NCBI RefSeq assembly: GCF_016772475.1
Contig: NZ_CP068595.1
Location: 6,386,001-6,450,000 of the forward strand
Direction: 5' to 3'
Length of the DNA: 64,000 nt
Source: Paenibacillus sonchi
GTDB taxonomy: Bacteria; Bacillota; Bacilli; Paenibacillales; Paenibacillaceae
The notes under the pieces: generated by a model
What the model saw: only the letters and a program-made list of their open reading frames with translations
What the model was told of the DNA's origin: nothing
Databases searched by the model: none
Program-made: the position numbers and the translations under genes
Shown here: piece by piece, positions 35,873 through 46,366 of the stretch
How the letters are laid out: each line of letters begins with the position of its first letter
Position numbering within the stretch: position 1 is the first letter of the stretch

Positions 35873-36682
35873 ATGGACAACAATACGGTTAGAACAAACA
35901 TTATAGGTGCTGGCGAGGTTGGCCGCGCCATTTCGGTCGACATGGACAAGAATGCTATACATAAAACAAACAGCAGCTTTTGGGATACAAAAGGAAATGA
36001 AATCTTAGGAGCAACCGCGCTTCCTTTGTATGGAGCATTTGTCTCCGAAGAAAAATGCCGGCTTTTTGGCGATGTCGCAGGAAAAAAGCTGCTGGAAATA
36101 GGCTGTGGAAGCGGTGAATCCTTGCAATATCTGGGGGAACGCAAAGCATCTGAGCTTTGGGGTACAGATATATCAGAAAAACAAATCGAAAAAACCCGGC
36201 AGCTTTTGAAGTCGCGCGGCCTTTCAGCAACATTGATCTGTTCTCCTATGGAGGAAGAATGTGGTATACCGGAGGATTATTTTGACTTCGTTTATTCGGT
36301 TTATGCCATAGGCTGGACCACCGACCTTGAGGCCACTTTTGGCCGGATCGCTTCTTACCTGAAAAAAGACGGCGTATTTATTTTCAGCTGGTCTCATCCT
36401 ATTCATAAATGTGTTGTTGCGGAAAATAATAGGCTAGTCTTCAAGAAAAGTTATTTTGATGAATCCTGGTATTCGGTATCCCTTGATGAAAGTACGCTAA
36501 CCTTATCGGACCGTAAACTTTCAACCTATGTGAATGCGCTCTCTAAAGCGGGATTTGTAATTGAGCAAATGATTGAGGAATCTGATGAGGAAATTATGCA
36601 ATCGCGGAACGATAACAGTGATTTTGCAAAAAAAGCAAAGATGCTTCCTGTAACTTTTGTATTCAAAGCAAGAAAACTATAA
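35873..36682 (+). CDS. Class I SAM-dependent methyltransferase
   Basis: 269 residues. The SAM-binding motif LLEIGCGSGESLQYLG is clear, followed by WGTDISEKQIEK and VYSVYAIGWTTDL. The first 22 residues (MDNNTVRTNIIGAGEVGRAI) are an unusual extension; a second start at MDKNAIHKTN is possible. The ATG at 35873 has a GGGGGA about 10 bases upstream. Substrate unknown. Monocistronic. Confidence 0.88.
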   Translation: MDNNTVRTNIIGAGEVGRAISVDMDKNAIHKTNSSFWDTKGNEILGATALPLYGAFVSEEKCRLFGDVAGKKLLEIGCGSGESLQYLGERKASELWGTDISEKQIEKTRQLLKSRGLSATLICSPMEEECGIPEDYFDFVYSVYAIGWTTDLEATFGRIASYLKKDGVFIFSWSHPIHKCVVAENNRLVFKKSYFDESWYSVSLDESTLTLSDRKLSTYVNALSKAGFVIEQMIEESDEEIMQSRNDNSDFAKKAKMLPVTFVFKARKL

Positions 36683-36713
36683 AGGTTCCTTCAGCAACTC
36701 CAAGCGAAAGTTG

Positions 36714-36738
36714 GAAAAAGCCGCCATTGCGGCGGCTT
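36714..36738 (-). terminator. Terminator of the sugar operon
   Basis: On the minus strand AAGCCGCC / GGCGGCTT with a 5-base loop is followed by TTTTT, 9 bp after the stop at 36748. Confidence 0.8.
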
Positions 36739-36747
36739 CACATGAAG

Positions 36748-39700
36748 TTAAATTTGGGTTCCGAACTGTACCAGCAGCCCGGCATGATCTTGAGCTAATC
36801 CCTTGCCACTCATGGCTTGCACTTGATAAATAAATCCGTTGATTGCACCTTTTTTTCCTCCCTCGTTACCCGCTTCGTCCGCGCTTTGTGCTAACGTCAG
36901 CTGCTCCTTAAGCCGCCCAGCCAGCAATGGATCATGAGCGAGGAACTGGTCAATAAGCCCTGCAATGCCTTCATAGGTCAGGATCACTTCATAAGAAAAA
37001 GAGGATTGTACAGAGTTCCCGGCGATATCACTCACGGATGCATCAACCAAATGCTCCCCAATACCCGCCAGATAGGCGGGGCTGTCTGCAAGCACAGCAT
37101 CGCAATCACTTGAAGCAATTCCTGATAATGCATCCTGAGCGAAGCATTCGATCCGGATCACATCATCTACTTCATAAACGGGTTCTCCTGAAAATTCGAT
37201 TACGGGCGCTGTTTTGTCGATCTTGAGTTCAATAGTAGAAGGCACCCCGGGCACGCCATAAGCGGATTTTGCCCAATAAGTTACTTCCGTTACACCTTCT
37301 GCGCTTACTGTGAACTCCGTGCTGCTGCCTGCAGCCTCACGCTGATCAATGCTCTCAGCCCCCTTAGACTCGTAGAAAAGGGAGGTTGCCCCTTCCGAGT
37401 TCAACGTAATGGAAACATCTTCATTGTGCCAGCCCTGATCATTGGGCTGTGGATTCACGGCAGCTTCCGTCAAGGGAGCAGTATTATCCTTTTCAACTAC
37501 GGAAAAGTCGTCATAGTAAGCGGATGAGATATTATAACGGCTTGTAACCGCGATAATTCTGGCGTAAGCTGCCCCTTCCGGTGCTGTACCTCGAAGAGTT
37601 ACTTTTTGCCACTGGCGGAGCCGCGATTCATCCAGATGCGTTTCCAAAGTGGACAACGTCTGCCCCTCAGCATTATAGAATCTGAACATTAATCCGGGCT
37701 GGCCAGATTCGATGTAGACTTGAGTACTTGCACTATACTCTTTTCCCGGAGACAAAGCGATTGGATCGCTTTGCACCGCCACAGAGGCGGTACGGATCAG
37801 ATCCGTGGTGTGGAGGCTGTAATCACCCGCATAGCTCTTATCGCCGCTCCGCTCAAAATGCACATCCCCGCTGGTCGCAAACAAAGAAGTCCAGCCCGGC
37901 AGTTTGCCGCTTCCCTCCGGCGCTTGCTCCACTCCGGCATTGTTGACCGGCAAAGGCAGACCCGGCGGTTCAGGCACAATCTCTCCATCGATCTTGATTC
38001 TATAGAGAATAGTATTCGTTGCGAGATCGGTGAAATAAAGATTCCCGTCTCTTCCAAGATCAAATCTTGATGCATCTGTCAGTGTTCTGAATTCAAGGGT
38101 TTCGGGATCGATCACTGTCAGTTTGTTATTGAACAGCACATACAGAAGCCCGTCTTCAGACCAGCGCATCGGATGATGGTGCCACTGGGTGTAATAAAGC
38201 TGTGGATAGATTTTTTTATATTTTACAAGCTTGTACGTGTCCGGATCGATCGCAAAAATATATTCATAGGATGCCCCCAGATCAGCCCATCCGGTCCGAG
38301 AGACAGATCCCCTATGAAAATAGGATCGGTAAGTTCGGGAATATCCAGGGTAAACTCCGTGATCTTTTGCTCCTTCTGGACATCCCACACGAAGATCTTG
38401 GCCTCCTGCTCGCTTGGCGTGGAACCCAGTCCGCCCCTGATGGTCGTAGATCCGAAAATCTTTCCGTTTACATAAGCGGTACTGAGCACACTCTGATTCT
38501 GGACCACATTACGGTGGACTTTGGTTTCCCCTGTCGCTGTATCATGGACCGTAAGCGATCCTCCCAGCGTACCGTAACCGGAGATAGTAGAAATAAACAG
38601 TTTACCCTCCCCTTCAGACATATGCACAAGCCGTTCCTGATCATTTCCGAGTACCGCGAGCCGCTGCGGATTCGTGCTTCCCGGCTCTTGATTCAGATCA
38701 TAAACGTATAAGCCGCCTTCCGGGTAGACCCCCATATAGACTTTGTTTCCAATCGGGTACACACTATCCGCCTGACCTATGCTGAAAGGTTTTGCCGTCA
38801 TGCTCTCTAAATCCACCAGCGAGGATCTGGCTTGAGAACCCGTTGTGATCAGCTGTGTATCCGATACGCTTTGAAGCCGGTTGACCACGCCCGGCAATCC
38901 CGGGATAATCGGCGGCTTTACAATTACCTTTTTTGTATCGATATTCAGCATAGCTACCCCGCCGTCATAGCGGACGGTGACCAGCGTTTTTCCTGGAAGC
39001 TCGGGATTGTTGAACTCTACCCAATCCGCCCCTCTGAATCCGCTTTCATAGATCATACCGGTTTCTTCTACCTGATGCGTTGCCAGGTCAAAGGTTTTCA
39101 GTTTTTTCTCTGACATATAATACAGCTTTCCACCCACCGAGTCGGCTGCATGAAGGCCGGTGACCTGCTGAAGCTCTACATCAAGCCATGATCCTGTTGC
39201 CGTATCGTAGATGTAGCCTTCACCCGGTATGCCGCTTCCGTCCGTATAACGGGCGAACAAATAACGGTTATCAATCGTACTTAAATCGTATACCGTATCA
39301 TTTTTAACGGTTAGTGAAGCTGCAATATCCGTTTTTTCTCCCGTGTTCAGGTCCACGCGCACGATCTGTTTATGGGCCGTTCCGGCATAAATATATCCTC
39401 CCTGATAAGCAATGGAGCGGACGTATTCTTGATCAAGCGCGCCGATGACGCGTCCGTAATCCCTCACCTGCTTGGTGGCAGGGTCATACTGCCATACTTT
39501 CCCCCGGGGTACGTTCCAACGTAGACTCTTCCTTGTTCATCCGTCGTTATGCTGTTGGAGACGGACTGCCCCGCAAATTCAGCCACTTGAACGGCCTCGT
39601 GCGTGACTGGAGAATACTCCCATAATCTCGCACCCGCTCCTTCGGCCGCCACATAGAGCGTACCGTTTGGGGCAACGGTATGAGCCCAAGAGCTTTCGGA

Positions 39701-40000
39701 TGGCGCAAGAGAAACGGTCCGGAGCAGTTTATACTCTTCGAGGTCAATCACATTCAGATAACCCGGCTTTCCTTTACTCGTCGCATACATTACAGGCTTG
39801 CCGTCCTCGTAGCCGACAGCTCCATTAAACACAGCTACCGTGTAGTTGTTGGGAACAAGCAATTTTTCGGGTTCGCCGAAGTTTTTTTGAGAAAGTCTGG
39901 ATTCCTCCGCTGCGGCAGGAGCAGGCTGTACGGGATACATCACTAATACAAGGAAACAGCTCATGAACATGGTGATCAGGTTGAAAAAAGGCTTTTTCAT
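36748..40000 (-). pseudogene. Large secreted beta-propeller/OmpL47-like/FIMAH-like protein, split by two one-base frameshifts
   Basis: Three overlapping frames (39464-40003, 38223-39467, 36748-38388) make one protein of about 1085 residues. The N-terminus is a signal peptide (MKKPFFNLITMFMSCFLVL ... AAAEES). Then come propeller-like repeats, a CBM-like sandwich (MFRFYNAEGQTLSTLETHL), an OmpL47-like Ig domain (YWAKSAYGVPG) and a C-terminal helical domain like FIMAH (LIDQFLAHDPLLAGRLKEQL). The frame breaks at CCCCC 39501-39505 and CCCCC 38274-38278; adding one G to each restores PGGKVWQYDPATKQ and IWGASYEYIFAID. The start ATG is 40000. It is last in the sugar operon, so it may bind or sense surface glycan. 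Confidence 0.8.
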
Positions 40001-40025
40001 CACTTATCTCCCCTTCTTCATGTCA

Positions 40026-41033
40026 TTAAACATACTTGATCAACGTGGCCAGGGCTCCTTGAGCCGGGCCGGATTGATAAATTCCATAGGCTGCAGGCGC
40101 CTCTTCCAGCGCAAACCTGTGCGTGATCGCAGGACTTACCGTAATCCGCTTATCAGCAAGCAGCCTTACATACTCGTCCATATTTCTTCCTTCCGTCCAC
40201 CGCACGAAACCGATAGGATAATCCTGATTGTCTTCCTCGTAACGCATATCGTATCTTCCCGGGCCGCCCGCTCTTGAGATAAGAATCTGCGCTTCCTTGC
40301 GAAACATCAGATCTCTTGAAAACTCCATGGACAAATCCCCGACGATCACGATTTTCCCCAGGTCCCGAAGCCACTCCAGCGACTTGTTAATCAGCGCTTC
40401 GCCGGGGCCGCCAGCACATAGGAGGATGGAATCGAAGCCGGCTCCACCCGTCTCGTTCATCACAAAATGTTCCACTTCCGCTTCACTTGAAAAGCCTGAT
40501 GTAATGCCCATTTGTCCCTGAAGCAGCTGCACCCGGTCTTCGCTCAGATCATATGCAGCAGTATGGCATGCAGCGGCAGAAGCAATTTGGGCCACAAGAT
40601 TACCGAGGATACCCAGTCCGACGACAAGCACCTTGTCACCGAACCTCACGTCAGCTGTACGCAACGCATGTATGGCAATGGCCCCGAGCCCTGTAAATGC
40701 CGCCTCCTCAGGATTGACATGATGCGGCACTTTGGTGACTAGATTGGTGGGCACCGAAATCACCTCTGCATGTCTGACGTAAGGCACACCGTAACAAGCT
40801 ACCCGGTCTCCCGGATGAAAATCCCTGACCTCACCTCCCGTCTGTTCCACAATCCCAACGGCACTATAGCCAAGAGATACGGGAGATAATCCGGATCTCT
40901 TGATTGAGCTCAGCTCCGTACCCGGACTAATCCCCGAATATTCGGTTCTCACTTGGACATGCCGTTTGTTCAGGTCCGGTATATCCGCTTGAAGTATGGC
41001 AACTTTTCCTTCCTTCGCAGCAACGATTTTCAT
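40026..41033 (-). CDS. Zinc-type medium-chain alcohol dehydrogenase-like protein
   Basis: 335 residues. GISPGTELS near residue 35 and YSAVGIVEQTGGEVRDFHPGDRV are typical of the BchC-like or sugar dehydrogenase-like MDR branch; the Rossmann motif is VVGLGILGNLVAQIA. The catalytic zinc Cys/His set of classic ADH is not obvious. In this sugar operon it probably oxidises or reduces a sugar derivative. Start ATG 41033 has AAGGAGGAG upstream. Confidence 0.82.
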   Translation of the reverse strand: MKIVAAKEGKVAILQADIPDLNKRHVQVRTEYSGISPGTELSSIKRSGLSPVSLGYSAVGIVEQTGGEVRDFHPGDRVACYGVPYVRHAEVISVPTNLVTKVPHHVNPEEAAFTGLGAIAIHALRTADVRFGDKVLVVGLGILGNLVAQIASAAACHTAAYDLSEDRVQLLQGQMGITSGFSSEAEVEHFVMNETGGAGFDSILLCAGGPGEALINKSLEWLRDLGKIVIVGDLSMEFSRDLMFRKEAQILISRAGGPGRYDMRYEEDNQDYPIGFVRWTEGRNMDEYVRLLADKRITVSPAITHRFALEEAPAAYGIYQSGPAQGALATLIKYV

Positions 41034-41059
41034 TTGATATGGCTCCTCCTTATGTCTAT

Positions 41060-41923
41060 TCAGCCTTTTTCTGAACCGAGCATCACCCCTTTAGCGAAAT
41101 ACTTCTGGGCAAATGGATAGATAAGGAGAACAGGGATCATGGACAGCACAATGGTTGCGTTTTTAATCGATTGAGGGGCCAGAGCCGAACGATCCACGAG
41201 TCCCGCGTCATTTTCTGCGCTGTAGATCAGCATATCCCGCAGCACGACCTGCAAAGGATATTTATCCGCATCGTTTAAGTAAATCAGCGGCAGGAAAAAG
41301 CTGTTCCAGTGCCCCATGAAATAAAAAAGACCGATGGACGCAAGCGCAGGCTTGGATAAGGGAATGACGATATTGAACAGAATCCGGTATTCGGACGCTC
41401 CATCAATCAGGGCAGCTTCCCGTATTTGGGTGGACATGTTTTCGTAAAAGCTTTTCAGAATGATCAGTTCCATCGTCCAGATGGCGTTGGGAAGCACAAG
41501 GGCCCAAACCGAATCCGTCAACCCCAGCTGCTGTACGACCACATAAGTCGGAATAATGCCGGGATTCAGGAACATCGTCAGCACAATCGCTGTCATAAAA
41601 AACTTTCTTCCAAAAAAACCTTTTTGGGACAGGGGATAAGCTGCCACCGCAGTAAAGAGCAAGTTCACGAACGTGCCAAGCGCTGTATAAAAGACAGAAT
41701 TCAGATAGGCTCTTGGAATCGTGTCATTCTTAAGCACCTCGCCGTAGGCCTCAAAGTTAAGCCCTTTCGGAAATAGAAAAACCTTGCCTTGAACGACCGA
41801 CACCGTATCGCTTAAAGAGATGGCCGTAATATACAGGATGGGATAGAGTGTGGCTACAGCAACCAGAGCGAGGATCAGCGTATTGATGACACCAAACCAA
41901 GATATTTTGCGTTCTCCTACCAT
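41060..41923 (-). CDS. Carbohydrate ABC permease (LplC family)
   Basis: 287 residues, six membrane helices with the binding-protein-dependent permease loop EAALIDGASEYRILFNIVIPLSKPALA, ending in the typical KYFAKGVMLGSEKG of LplC. It overlaps lplB by 7 bases. It takes up a complex sugar or oligosaccharide with the SBP and LplB. No ATPase gene is in the operon, so a shared MsmK-type ATPase encoded elsewhere is expected. Confidence 0.93.
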   Translation of the reverse strand: MVGERKISWFGVINTLILALVAVATLYPILYITAISLSDTVSVVQGKVFLFPKGLNFEAYGEVLKNDTIPRAYLNSVFYTALGTFVNLLFTAVAAYPLSQKGFFGRKFFMTAIVLTMFLNPGIIPTYVVVQQLGLTDSVWALVLPNAIWTMELIILKSFYENMSTQIREAALIDGASEYRILFNIVIPLSKPALASIGLFYFMGHWNSFFLPLIYLNDADKYPLQVVLRDMLIYSAENDAGLVDRSALAPQSIKNATIVLSMIPVLLIYPFAQKYFAKGVMLGSEKG

Positions 41924-42876
41924 AATCCGTTCCCTCCCAGCCGTTTGCTGACCGCATTCGCGGACAGCAGCATCACCATTGCCACGAGTGCTTCAAACAG
42001 CCCTACCGCGGCTGCGTAACTGTAATTGGATTCAAGCAGTCCTTTGCGGTATACATAAGTTGAAAATACGTCCGCTACGTCATATGTCATCGGGTTGTAC
42101 AGCAGCAGTACTTTTTCATAGCCGACACGAATCATGGAGCCGGTTTTGAGGATGAACATGATGAGCATCGTGGGAAACAACCCCGGCAGCGTAATATGAC
42201 GGATCATATGGAACCGGCTGGCGCCGTCCACCTTGGCCGCTTCATAGAGCGTAGGACTGATTCCCGCAATCGCTGCCAGATAAATGATCGATTCGTACCC
42301 CGTATTTGCCCAAATTTCCGAAATGACGTAAATCGGACGGAACCAGCCCGGATCAACCAGAAAGTATTTTTTCTCGAATCCGAACGCGGCCAGCATTTGG
42401 TTCAAAATACCGTGATTGGGAGACAGGAAATCAATGATCATGCTGCTGATGATGACAACGGACAAAAATGCCGGAAAATAACTGAAGGTTTGAACGGATT
42501 TTTTTACCCATTTGTTTCTGACTTCGTTCAGCAGAAGGGCCAGCAGGATTGGAAAAGGAAAACCGAAAATGAGCGTATACAGCCCAAGGAGCAGCGTGTT
42601 GCGGAACAGCATCCAGAAGTCATGGTTCGTAAAAAATGTGATGAAATGCTCAAATCCCACCCATTCGCTGCCAAGCACTCCCGAAAATACGCTGTAGTCC
42701 TTGAAGGCTATAATCAGTCCATATAAGGGCCCGTAACGAAAGACGACGTAAAACAGGATGCAGGGAAGAAACAGCAGAAGCAGCTGCCTGTCGCGTTTGA
42801 TATGGTTCCACGTCGTTCCAAGACGGCTTCTGGAGCTCTTCTTGTGCATTGTTTGGTTAGCTGCCGGATGTTCCAT
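41917..42876 (-). CDS. Carbohydrate ABC permease (LplB family)
   Basis: 319 residues with six membrane helices and the EAAKVDGASRFHMIRHITLPGL loop. The N-terminus carries KRDRQLLLLFLPCILFYVVF as in LplB. It is followed directly by lplC-like with overlap and preceded by the solute-binding lipoprotein gene (38 bp). Confidence 0.93.
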   Translation of the reverse strand: MEHPAANQTMHKKSSRSRLGTTWNHIKRDRQLLLLFLPCILFYVVFRYGPLYGLIIAFKDYSVFSGVLGSEWVGFEHFITFFTNHDFWMLFRNTLLLGLYTLIFGFPFPILLALLLNEVRNKWVKKSVQTFSYFPAFLSVVIISSMIIDFLSPNHGILNQMLAAFGFEKKYFLVDPGWFRPIYVISEIWANTGYESIIYLAAIAGISPTLYEAAKVDGASRFHMIRHITLPGLFPTMLIMFILKTGSMIRVGYEKVLLLYNPMTYDVADVFSTYVYRKGLLESNYSYAAAVGLFEALVAMVMLLSANAVSKRLGGNGLW

Positions 42877-42914
42877 GCCTTGTCCCCTCCCTTTAATTCA
42901 AGACCTAAGACCTT

Positions 42915-44504
42915 TTATTTGGACTCATCGTATCTTTTTTGGGCTTCATTGTAGATCGACATCAGTTCCTCCACGCCGCTACGGCTCAATTTGGTTTGGA
43001 AATCCGCCCACTGGGCTTCTCCATAACCCGCATCAAGGATATATTTCGCATTAAATTCCTCGGCGGATTTTTGCAGTGAGGTCTGCAGCTCGGCGATCTT
43101 GGAGGTTTCCTCGTCGGTAAAATTAAGGATCGGATCAAGCGGCTCGAAACGATCCGCCTTCACGATTTTATCCTGGGCTTCCTGCTCTTTTTCCGAGAAA
43201 CGATAGTAAATGCTCCGGTGGTCCGGTCTCAGGTACGCTCCTTCCAGCCACATCGCATAACGGTCCTCCAGCACGGTGATATCCACAAGCGGAAGATCCT
43301 TCAGTTCAGGGTATACCGGAAATCCGTCCTCTCCCCATTCGAAGTTAACCCCCTCCACACCGATGGTCATAAGTTCGCTTCCGGATGGACTGGTCAGGTA
43401 GTCGAGCAGTTTGAGCGAGGCTTCCGTATTTTTGTTTTTGGCCACGGCGACGCTGAAATCCGAAACCTCAGGCAGCGTTCTGACATTGCCGGTCGGTCCG
43501 ACGGGATTGGCATACCTGAGGTCATAGTCCGGATTCTGCTCTTTGATCTGGTTGTAAAAGAGATCAAGGCGGCCGATCCAGTCAAACGTGACAAACGATT
43601 TGTCTGTCGTCATCTTGGTGGTCCAGGAGTCCTGGGTATCCGTCAAAAATTCCGGGTCCAGCAGTTTTTCGTTGTACAGCTTTTTCATGAAATCGAGCAT
43701 GTCCTTATGCGCTTGCTGGACTGCGGCGTACTTCCAGGTGCCGTCTTTTTCATCGTAATAGGCCGGGTACTGATCCGTGTTGCCGAGTCCCCAGCCGAAG
43801 GCCCAATCCCGGAAAATATTGGCCAGGCTTTTTGACGCGTACGGGTAAGAATCGGGGTAAGCTGCTTTTACTTTTTTCAGAGCTTCGTAAAACTCGTCGG
43901 TGTTCGTCCATTCTTTAATGCCAAGTTCATCAAAGATATCTTTTCTGAACATGAATCCGTGATTCACTTTGCGGTTCAGATTATATATCGGCCAGGTGTA
44001 TATATCGCCGGCTTCATCGCCAAAGGATTTGAGGACCCAGTCGTTTTCTTCCATATACAGCTTTTTGAAGTTAGGGAGCTGATCGGCGTATTTATTGATG
44101 GCAACCACGCCGTTTTGTTTACCGATTTTTTTGAGTTCGGCCGGTTTTAACCCTGTAAAAATGTCGGGAAGCTTGCCGGAGGCGACAATGACTTTTAATT
44201 TGTCCTGATAGGTTTGCGGGGAATAGGTCTGAAAATCCACTTTAATGCCGGTCCGCTTCTCAAGCTCCTGGACCACCAGCTTGCCCGGACCGAGATCTTT
44301 GGCATTGCTGGGCAGCATGTAAGTAATAGTGGTCGGTTTATCTACCAGCGGCAGGGTCAAAGTGCCCGTATCTCCGTATTGTCCGGGCTCCTGTGAAGGC
44401 AGGGCGGCAGAACCGCCTTTGTCCGTACTGCTGCCGCATGCGGCAAGAATCGAGGAAAAAAGAGTGGCCGCAAGCACGATGGAAATCCTTTTTTTCAGCA
44501 TCAT
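42915..44504 (-). CDS. Extracellular sugar-binding lipoprotein (LplA type)
   Basis: 529 residues. The signal peptide ends in a lipobox ILAACG, so it is membrane-anchored outside. The mature protein has the family-1 solute-binding fold (ITYMLPSNAKDLGPGKLVVQELEKRTG, GKLPDIFTG). The open frame begins at 44534, but the ATG pair at 44504-44499 follows a perfect AAGGAGG and starts a proper signal peptide. It is first in the operon and is controlled by the promoter at 44643-44716. Confidence 0.92.
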   Translation of the reverse strand: MMLKKRISIVLAATLFSSILAACGSSTDKGGSAALPSQEPGQYGDTGTLTLPLVDKPTTITYMLPSNAKDLGPGKLVVQELEKRTGIKVDFQTYSPQTYQDKLKVIVASGKLPDIFTGLKPAELKKIGKQNGVVAINKYADQLPNFKKLYMEENDWVLKSFGDEAGDIYTWPIYNLNRKVNHGFMFRKDIFDELGIKEWTNTDEFYEALKKVKAAYPDSYPYASKSLANIFRDWAFGWGLGNTDQYPAYYDEKDGTWKYAAVQQAHKDMLDFMKKLYNEKLLDPEFLTDTQDSWTTKMTTDKSFVTFDWIGRLDLFYNQIKEQNPDYDLRYANPVGPTGNVRTLPEVSDFSVAVAKNKNTEASLKLLDYLTSPSGSELMTIGVEGVNFEWGEDGFPVYPELKDLPLVDITVLEDRYAMWLEGAYLRPDHRSIYYRFSEKEQEAQDKIVKADRFEPLDPILNFTDEETSKIAELQTSLQKSAEEFNAKYILDAGYGEAQWADFQTKLSRSGVEELMSIYNEAQKRYDESK

Positions 44505-44642
44505 TAAACGTTCCTCCTTCATGTAAACTACCAATGAAAACGGATACAGGGTTCCTTAAGAAAAGACGACGAAAACTCTCCCCCTCCACTTCAGGTAAGC
44601 CGTTAATTAGCTCCTTATTAACCCTCAGTCATTTGGATCATG

Positions 44643-44716
44643 TGTGGTTCATATTTTTCAATAAGAAATTATCATACACCACGATATCTGTCAACTGGTT
44701 CTTTTGTGGTTCATAT
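44643..44716 (-). promoter_or_regulatory. Sugar operon promoter with two TGTGGTTCATAT repeats
   Basis: -35 TTGACA (44689-44694) and -10 TAATTT (44666-44671) are 17 bp apart on the minus strand. Identical 12-mers TGTGGTTCATAT occur at 44643-44654 (downstream of the -10) and 44705-44716 (upstream of the -35). A related 10-mer occurs in the regulator promoter, so these are likely operators of the GntR-SBP fusion regulator. Confidence 0.65.
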
Positions 44717-44723
44717 AAATTCA

Positions 44724-44753
44724 AAAAAAGCACTCCCCAATGGCAGTGCTTTT
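44724..44753 (-). terminator. Terminator of the GntR-SBP regulator gene
   Basis: AAAAGCACT / AGTGCTTTT with a 10-base loop, followed by T-run on the minus strand, 25 bp after the stop. Confidence 0.8.
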
Positions 44754-44778
44754 ATTGAAGCTGCTATGCGTTTTTTTA

Positions 44779-46149
44779 TCAATTAAGGCTTTTGGCGGGC
44801 AGCAGTACTTCAGCAAGTCCCTCTTCATCCGTTAAATAAGACATATATTGCTTCAGGCTTTCTCCGAATCGGATCAGGGTTTCAATGGACATAGACAGGT
44901 CGTGGTACGTCGTGTATTTTGAACTGTAGTCACGGTGCAGCTCCAGCCTGGACGGTTTGTTAATCATATCTACGGAAACCGTTTCCGTAATGTATCTGCT
45001 CGCAGGTAAACTGTAGGTGTGCTGTCTGATATAGGTCTGCGCCTCATCAGAAGTGAGATAATTCACAAAACAGGCCGCCGGTTCCTTATGCCCCGATTCT
45101 GAACTGAGAGCAATGCCTGTGGACAGAAGGAGTGTCTTATCATTCTTAAAATGCGGCAGCTGAGCAATATCAAAGGAAAAATCCGCATTCTTCAGCTCAT
45201 TCAGCATGTAATACGTGGTGAGCATGACCGATACCTTCTGCTCTCTAAACAATTTCTCAGCTTCGAATTCACCCTGAGCCAGGGCCAGGGGAAATATTCC
45301 TTCCTCCGTCACAAGATCCCTGAGCCAGCGCAACCCTTCTGTAGGCAAGCCGGTTCCGTCCTGAGGCGGATTGTAATCAGCCGAAGCCGGATCGTCCTCA
45401 TTTTGCATCCAGAAAATCGGCCACCGGTTCATGGAAAACAGCTGAAAAGCGATGCTGTAGCGATGAGGCGCCTTAAGCTCCCGGAGCAGCGTTGCCAGCT
45501 CATCCCAGCTCCAGCTGCTGTTCGGTTCTCCCAGTCTTTTCTCCTTCAGGTGCTCCTTGTTGTAACACAAAATAACGGGCGAGTACACGAAAGGCTGGGC
45601 TGCCACAACCCCCGGTTCCTTCTCAAAATAAGTTGTAAGAAAAGGGTATATATTGTCGTGCCGATCCTGGCCGGCAAACAAATCCAGGGACTTTCTCTCC
45701 TTGAATTGGTACATATCCTGCAGGTTGACGGTTAACACATCCACAATCCCCAGCTTGATGAGATTGGCGATGCTGTCTGAACTCACATATGGAAGCTCAA
45801 TCGTTTCCACATGAATATGCGGATAGTTCTCGTGGAACCGCTTAATCAGTTCCTCCATCCCTGCTTCCTTATACAACGAGGGATATACGCCAAAGCGGAT
45901 GGTTTCCTTGGCAATAGATTTTGCCACCTGTGTGCCCACCCGGGGAATTTTAATAATCAATCCCTCCTGGACAAGCTCATCCAGAACGTACCTCACGGAA
46001 TTTTTGCTTAATTTGTACAGCTCTGTCAGTGCCAGCTCGGAAGGCAGGTATTCTCCCGGACTGTAAGCCCCCGAGTTGATTTTTTGCTTCAGATCGGCAG
46101 ACATATGTCTGGTTTTGGTCTGAAAAGTATGACGATCAATTTTCGCCAT
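44779..46149 (-). CDS. GntR regulator fused to a periplasmic-type solute-binding domain
   Basis: 456 residues from ATG 46149 (GGTGG site about 9 bases upstream); the frame extends to 46254 without a site. The first 75 residues are a GntR winged helix (ADLKQKINSGAYSPGEYLPSE and SVRYVLDELVQEG). The rest is a family-1 solute-binding fold (YPHIHVETIELPYVSSDSI, CYNKEHLKEKRLGEP) but with no signal peptide, so it is an intracellular sugar sensor. It lies upstream of the sugar operon and shares a TGGTTCATAT motif with its promoter. Fusion of these two folds is uncommon. Confidence 0.9.
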   Translation of the reverse strand: MAKIDRHTFQTKTRHMSADLKQKINSGAYSPGEYLPSELALTELYKLSKNSVRYVLDELVQEGLIIKIPRVGTQVAKSIAKETIRFGVYPSLYKEAGMEELIKRFHENYPHIHVETIELPYVSSDSIANLIKLGIVDVLTVNLQDMYQFKERKSLDLFAGQDRHDNIYPFLTTYFEKEPGVVAAQPFVYSPVILCYNKEHLKEKRLGEPNSSWSWDELATLLRELKAPHRYSIAFQLFSMNRWPIFWMQNEDDPASADYNPPQDGTGLPTEGLRWLRDLVTEEGIFPLALAQGEFEAEKLFREQKVSVMLTTYYMLNELKNADFSFDIAQLPHFKNDKTLLLSTGIALSSESGHKEPAACFVNYLTSDEAQTYIRQHTYSLPASRYITETVSVDMINKPSRLELHRDYSSKYTTYHDLSMSIETLIRFGESLKQYMSYLTDEEGLAEVLLPAKSLN

Positions 46150-46235
46150 GGGCTGTTTCCACCTATCCTTTTTCATCAATTGTGTTATAGCTGTATTGCA
46201 ATATATTTCCTGAATATTATTTTTTATTATACCAG

Positions 46236-46245
46236 ATATGAACCA
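46236..46245. promoter_or_regulatory. TGGTTCATAT motif upstream of the GntR-SBP gene (reverse orientation)
   Basis: ATATGAACCA here is the reverse complement of the core of the two repeats at the sugar operon promoter, 87 bp before the regulator start. It suggests autoregulation. Confidence 0.5.
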
Positions 46246-46304
46246 AATTTCCACTCTGTGCGTAAATTAGTTCACTTTTAAATCAACTATTCCTGTGGAA
46301 CAAA

Positions 46305-46335
46305 CGAAAAAGGAGCCGCTGCAAGGCGGGCTCCT
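46305..46335 (-). terminator. Terminator of the bceAB-like operon
   Basis: AGGAGCC / GGGCTCCT hairpin followed on the minus strand by TTTTTCGTTT, 32 bp after the permease stop. Confidence 0.75.
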
Positions 46336-46366
46336 CCACTTTTCTTTCCCAATATATGCTTTTTGG

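Noticed and set aside
46149..46254. 35-residue N-terminal extension of the GntR-SBP protein
   Set aside because: No ribosome site, and it overlaps the likely operator and promoter.
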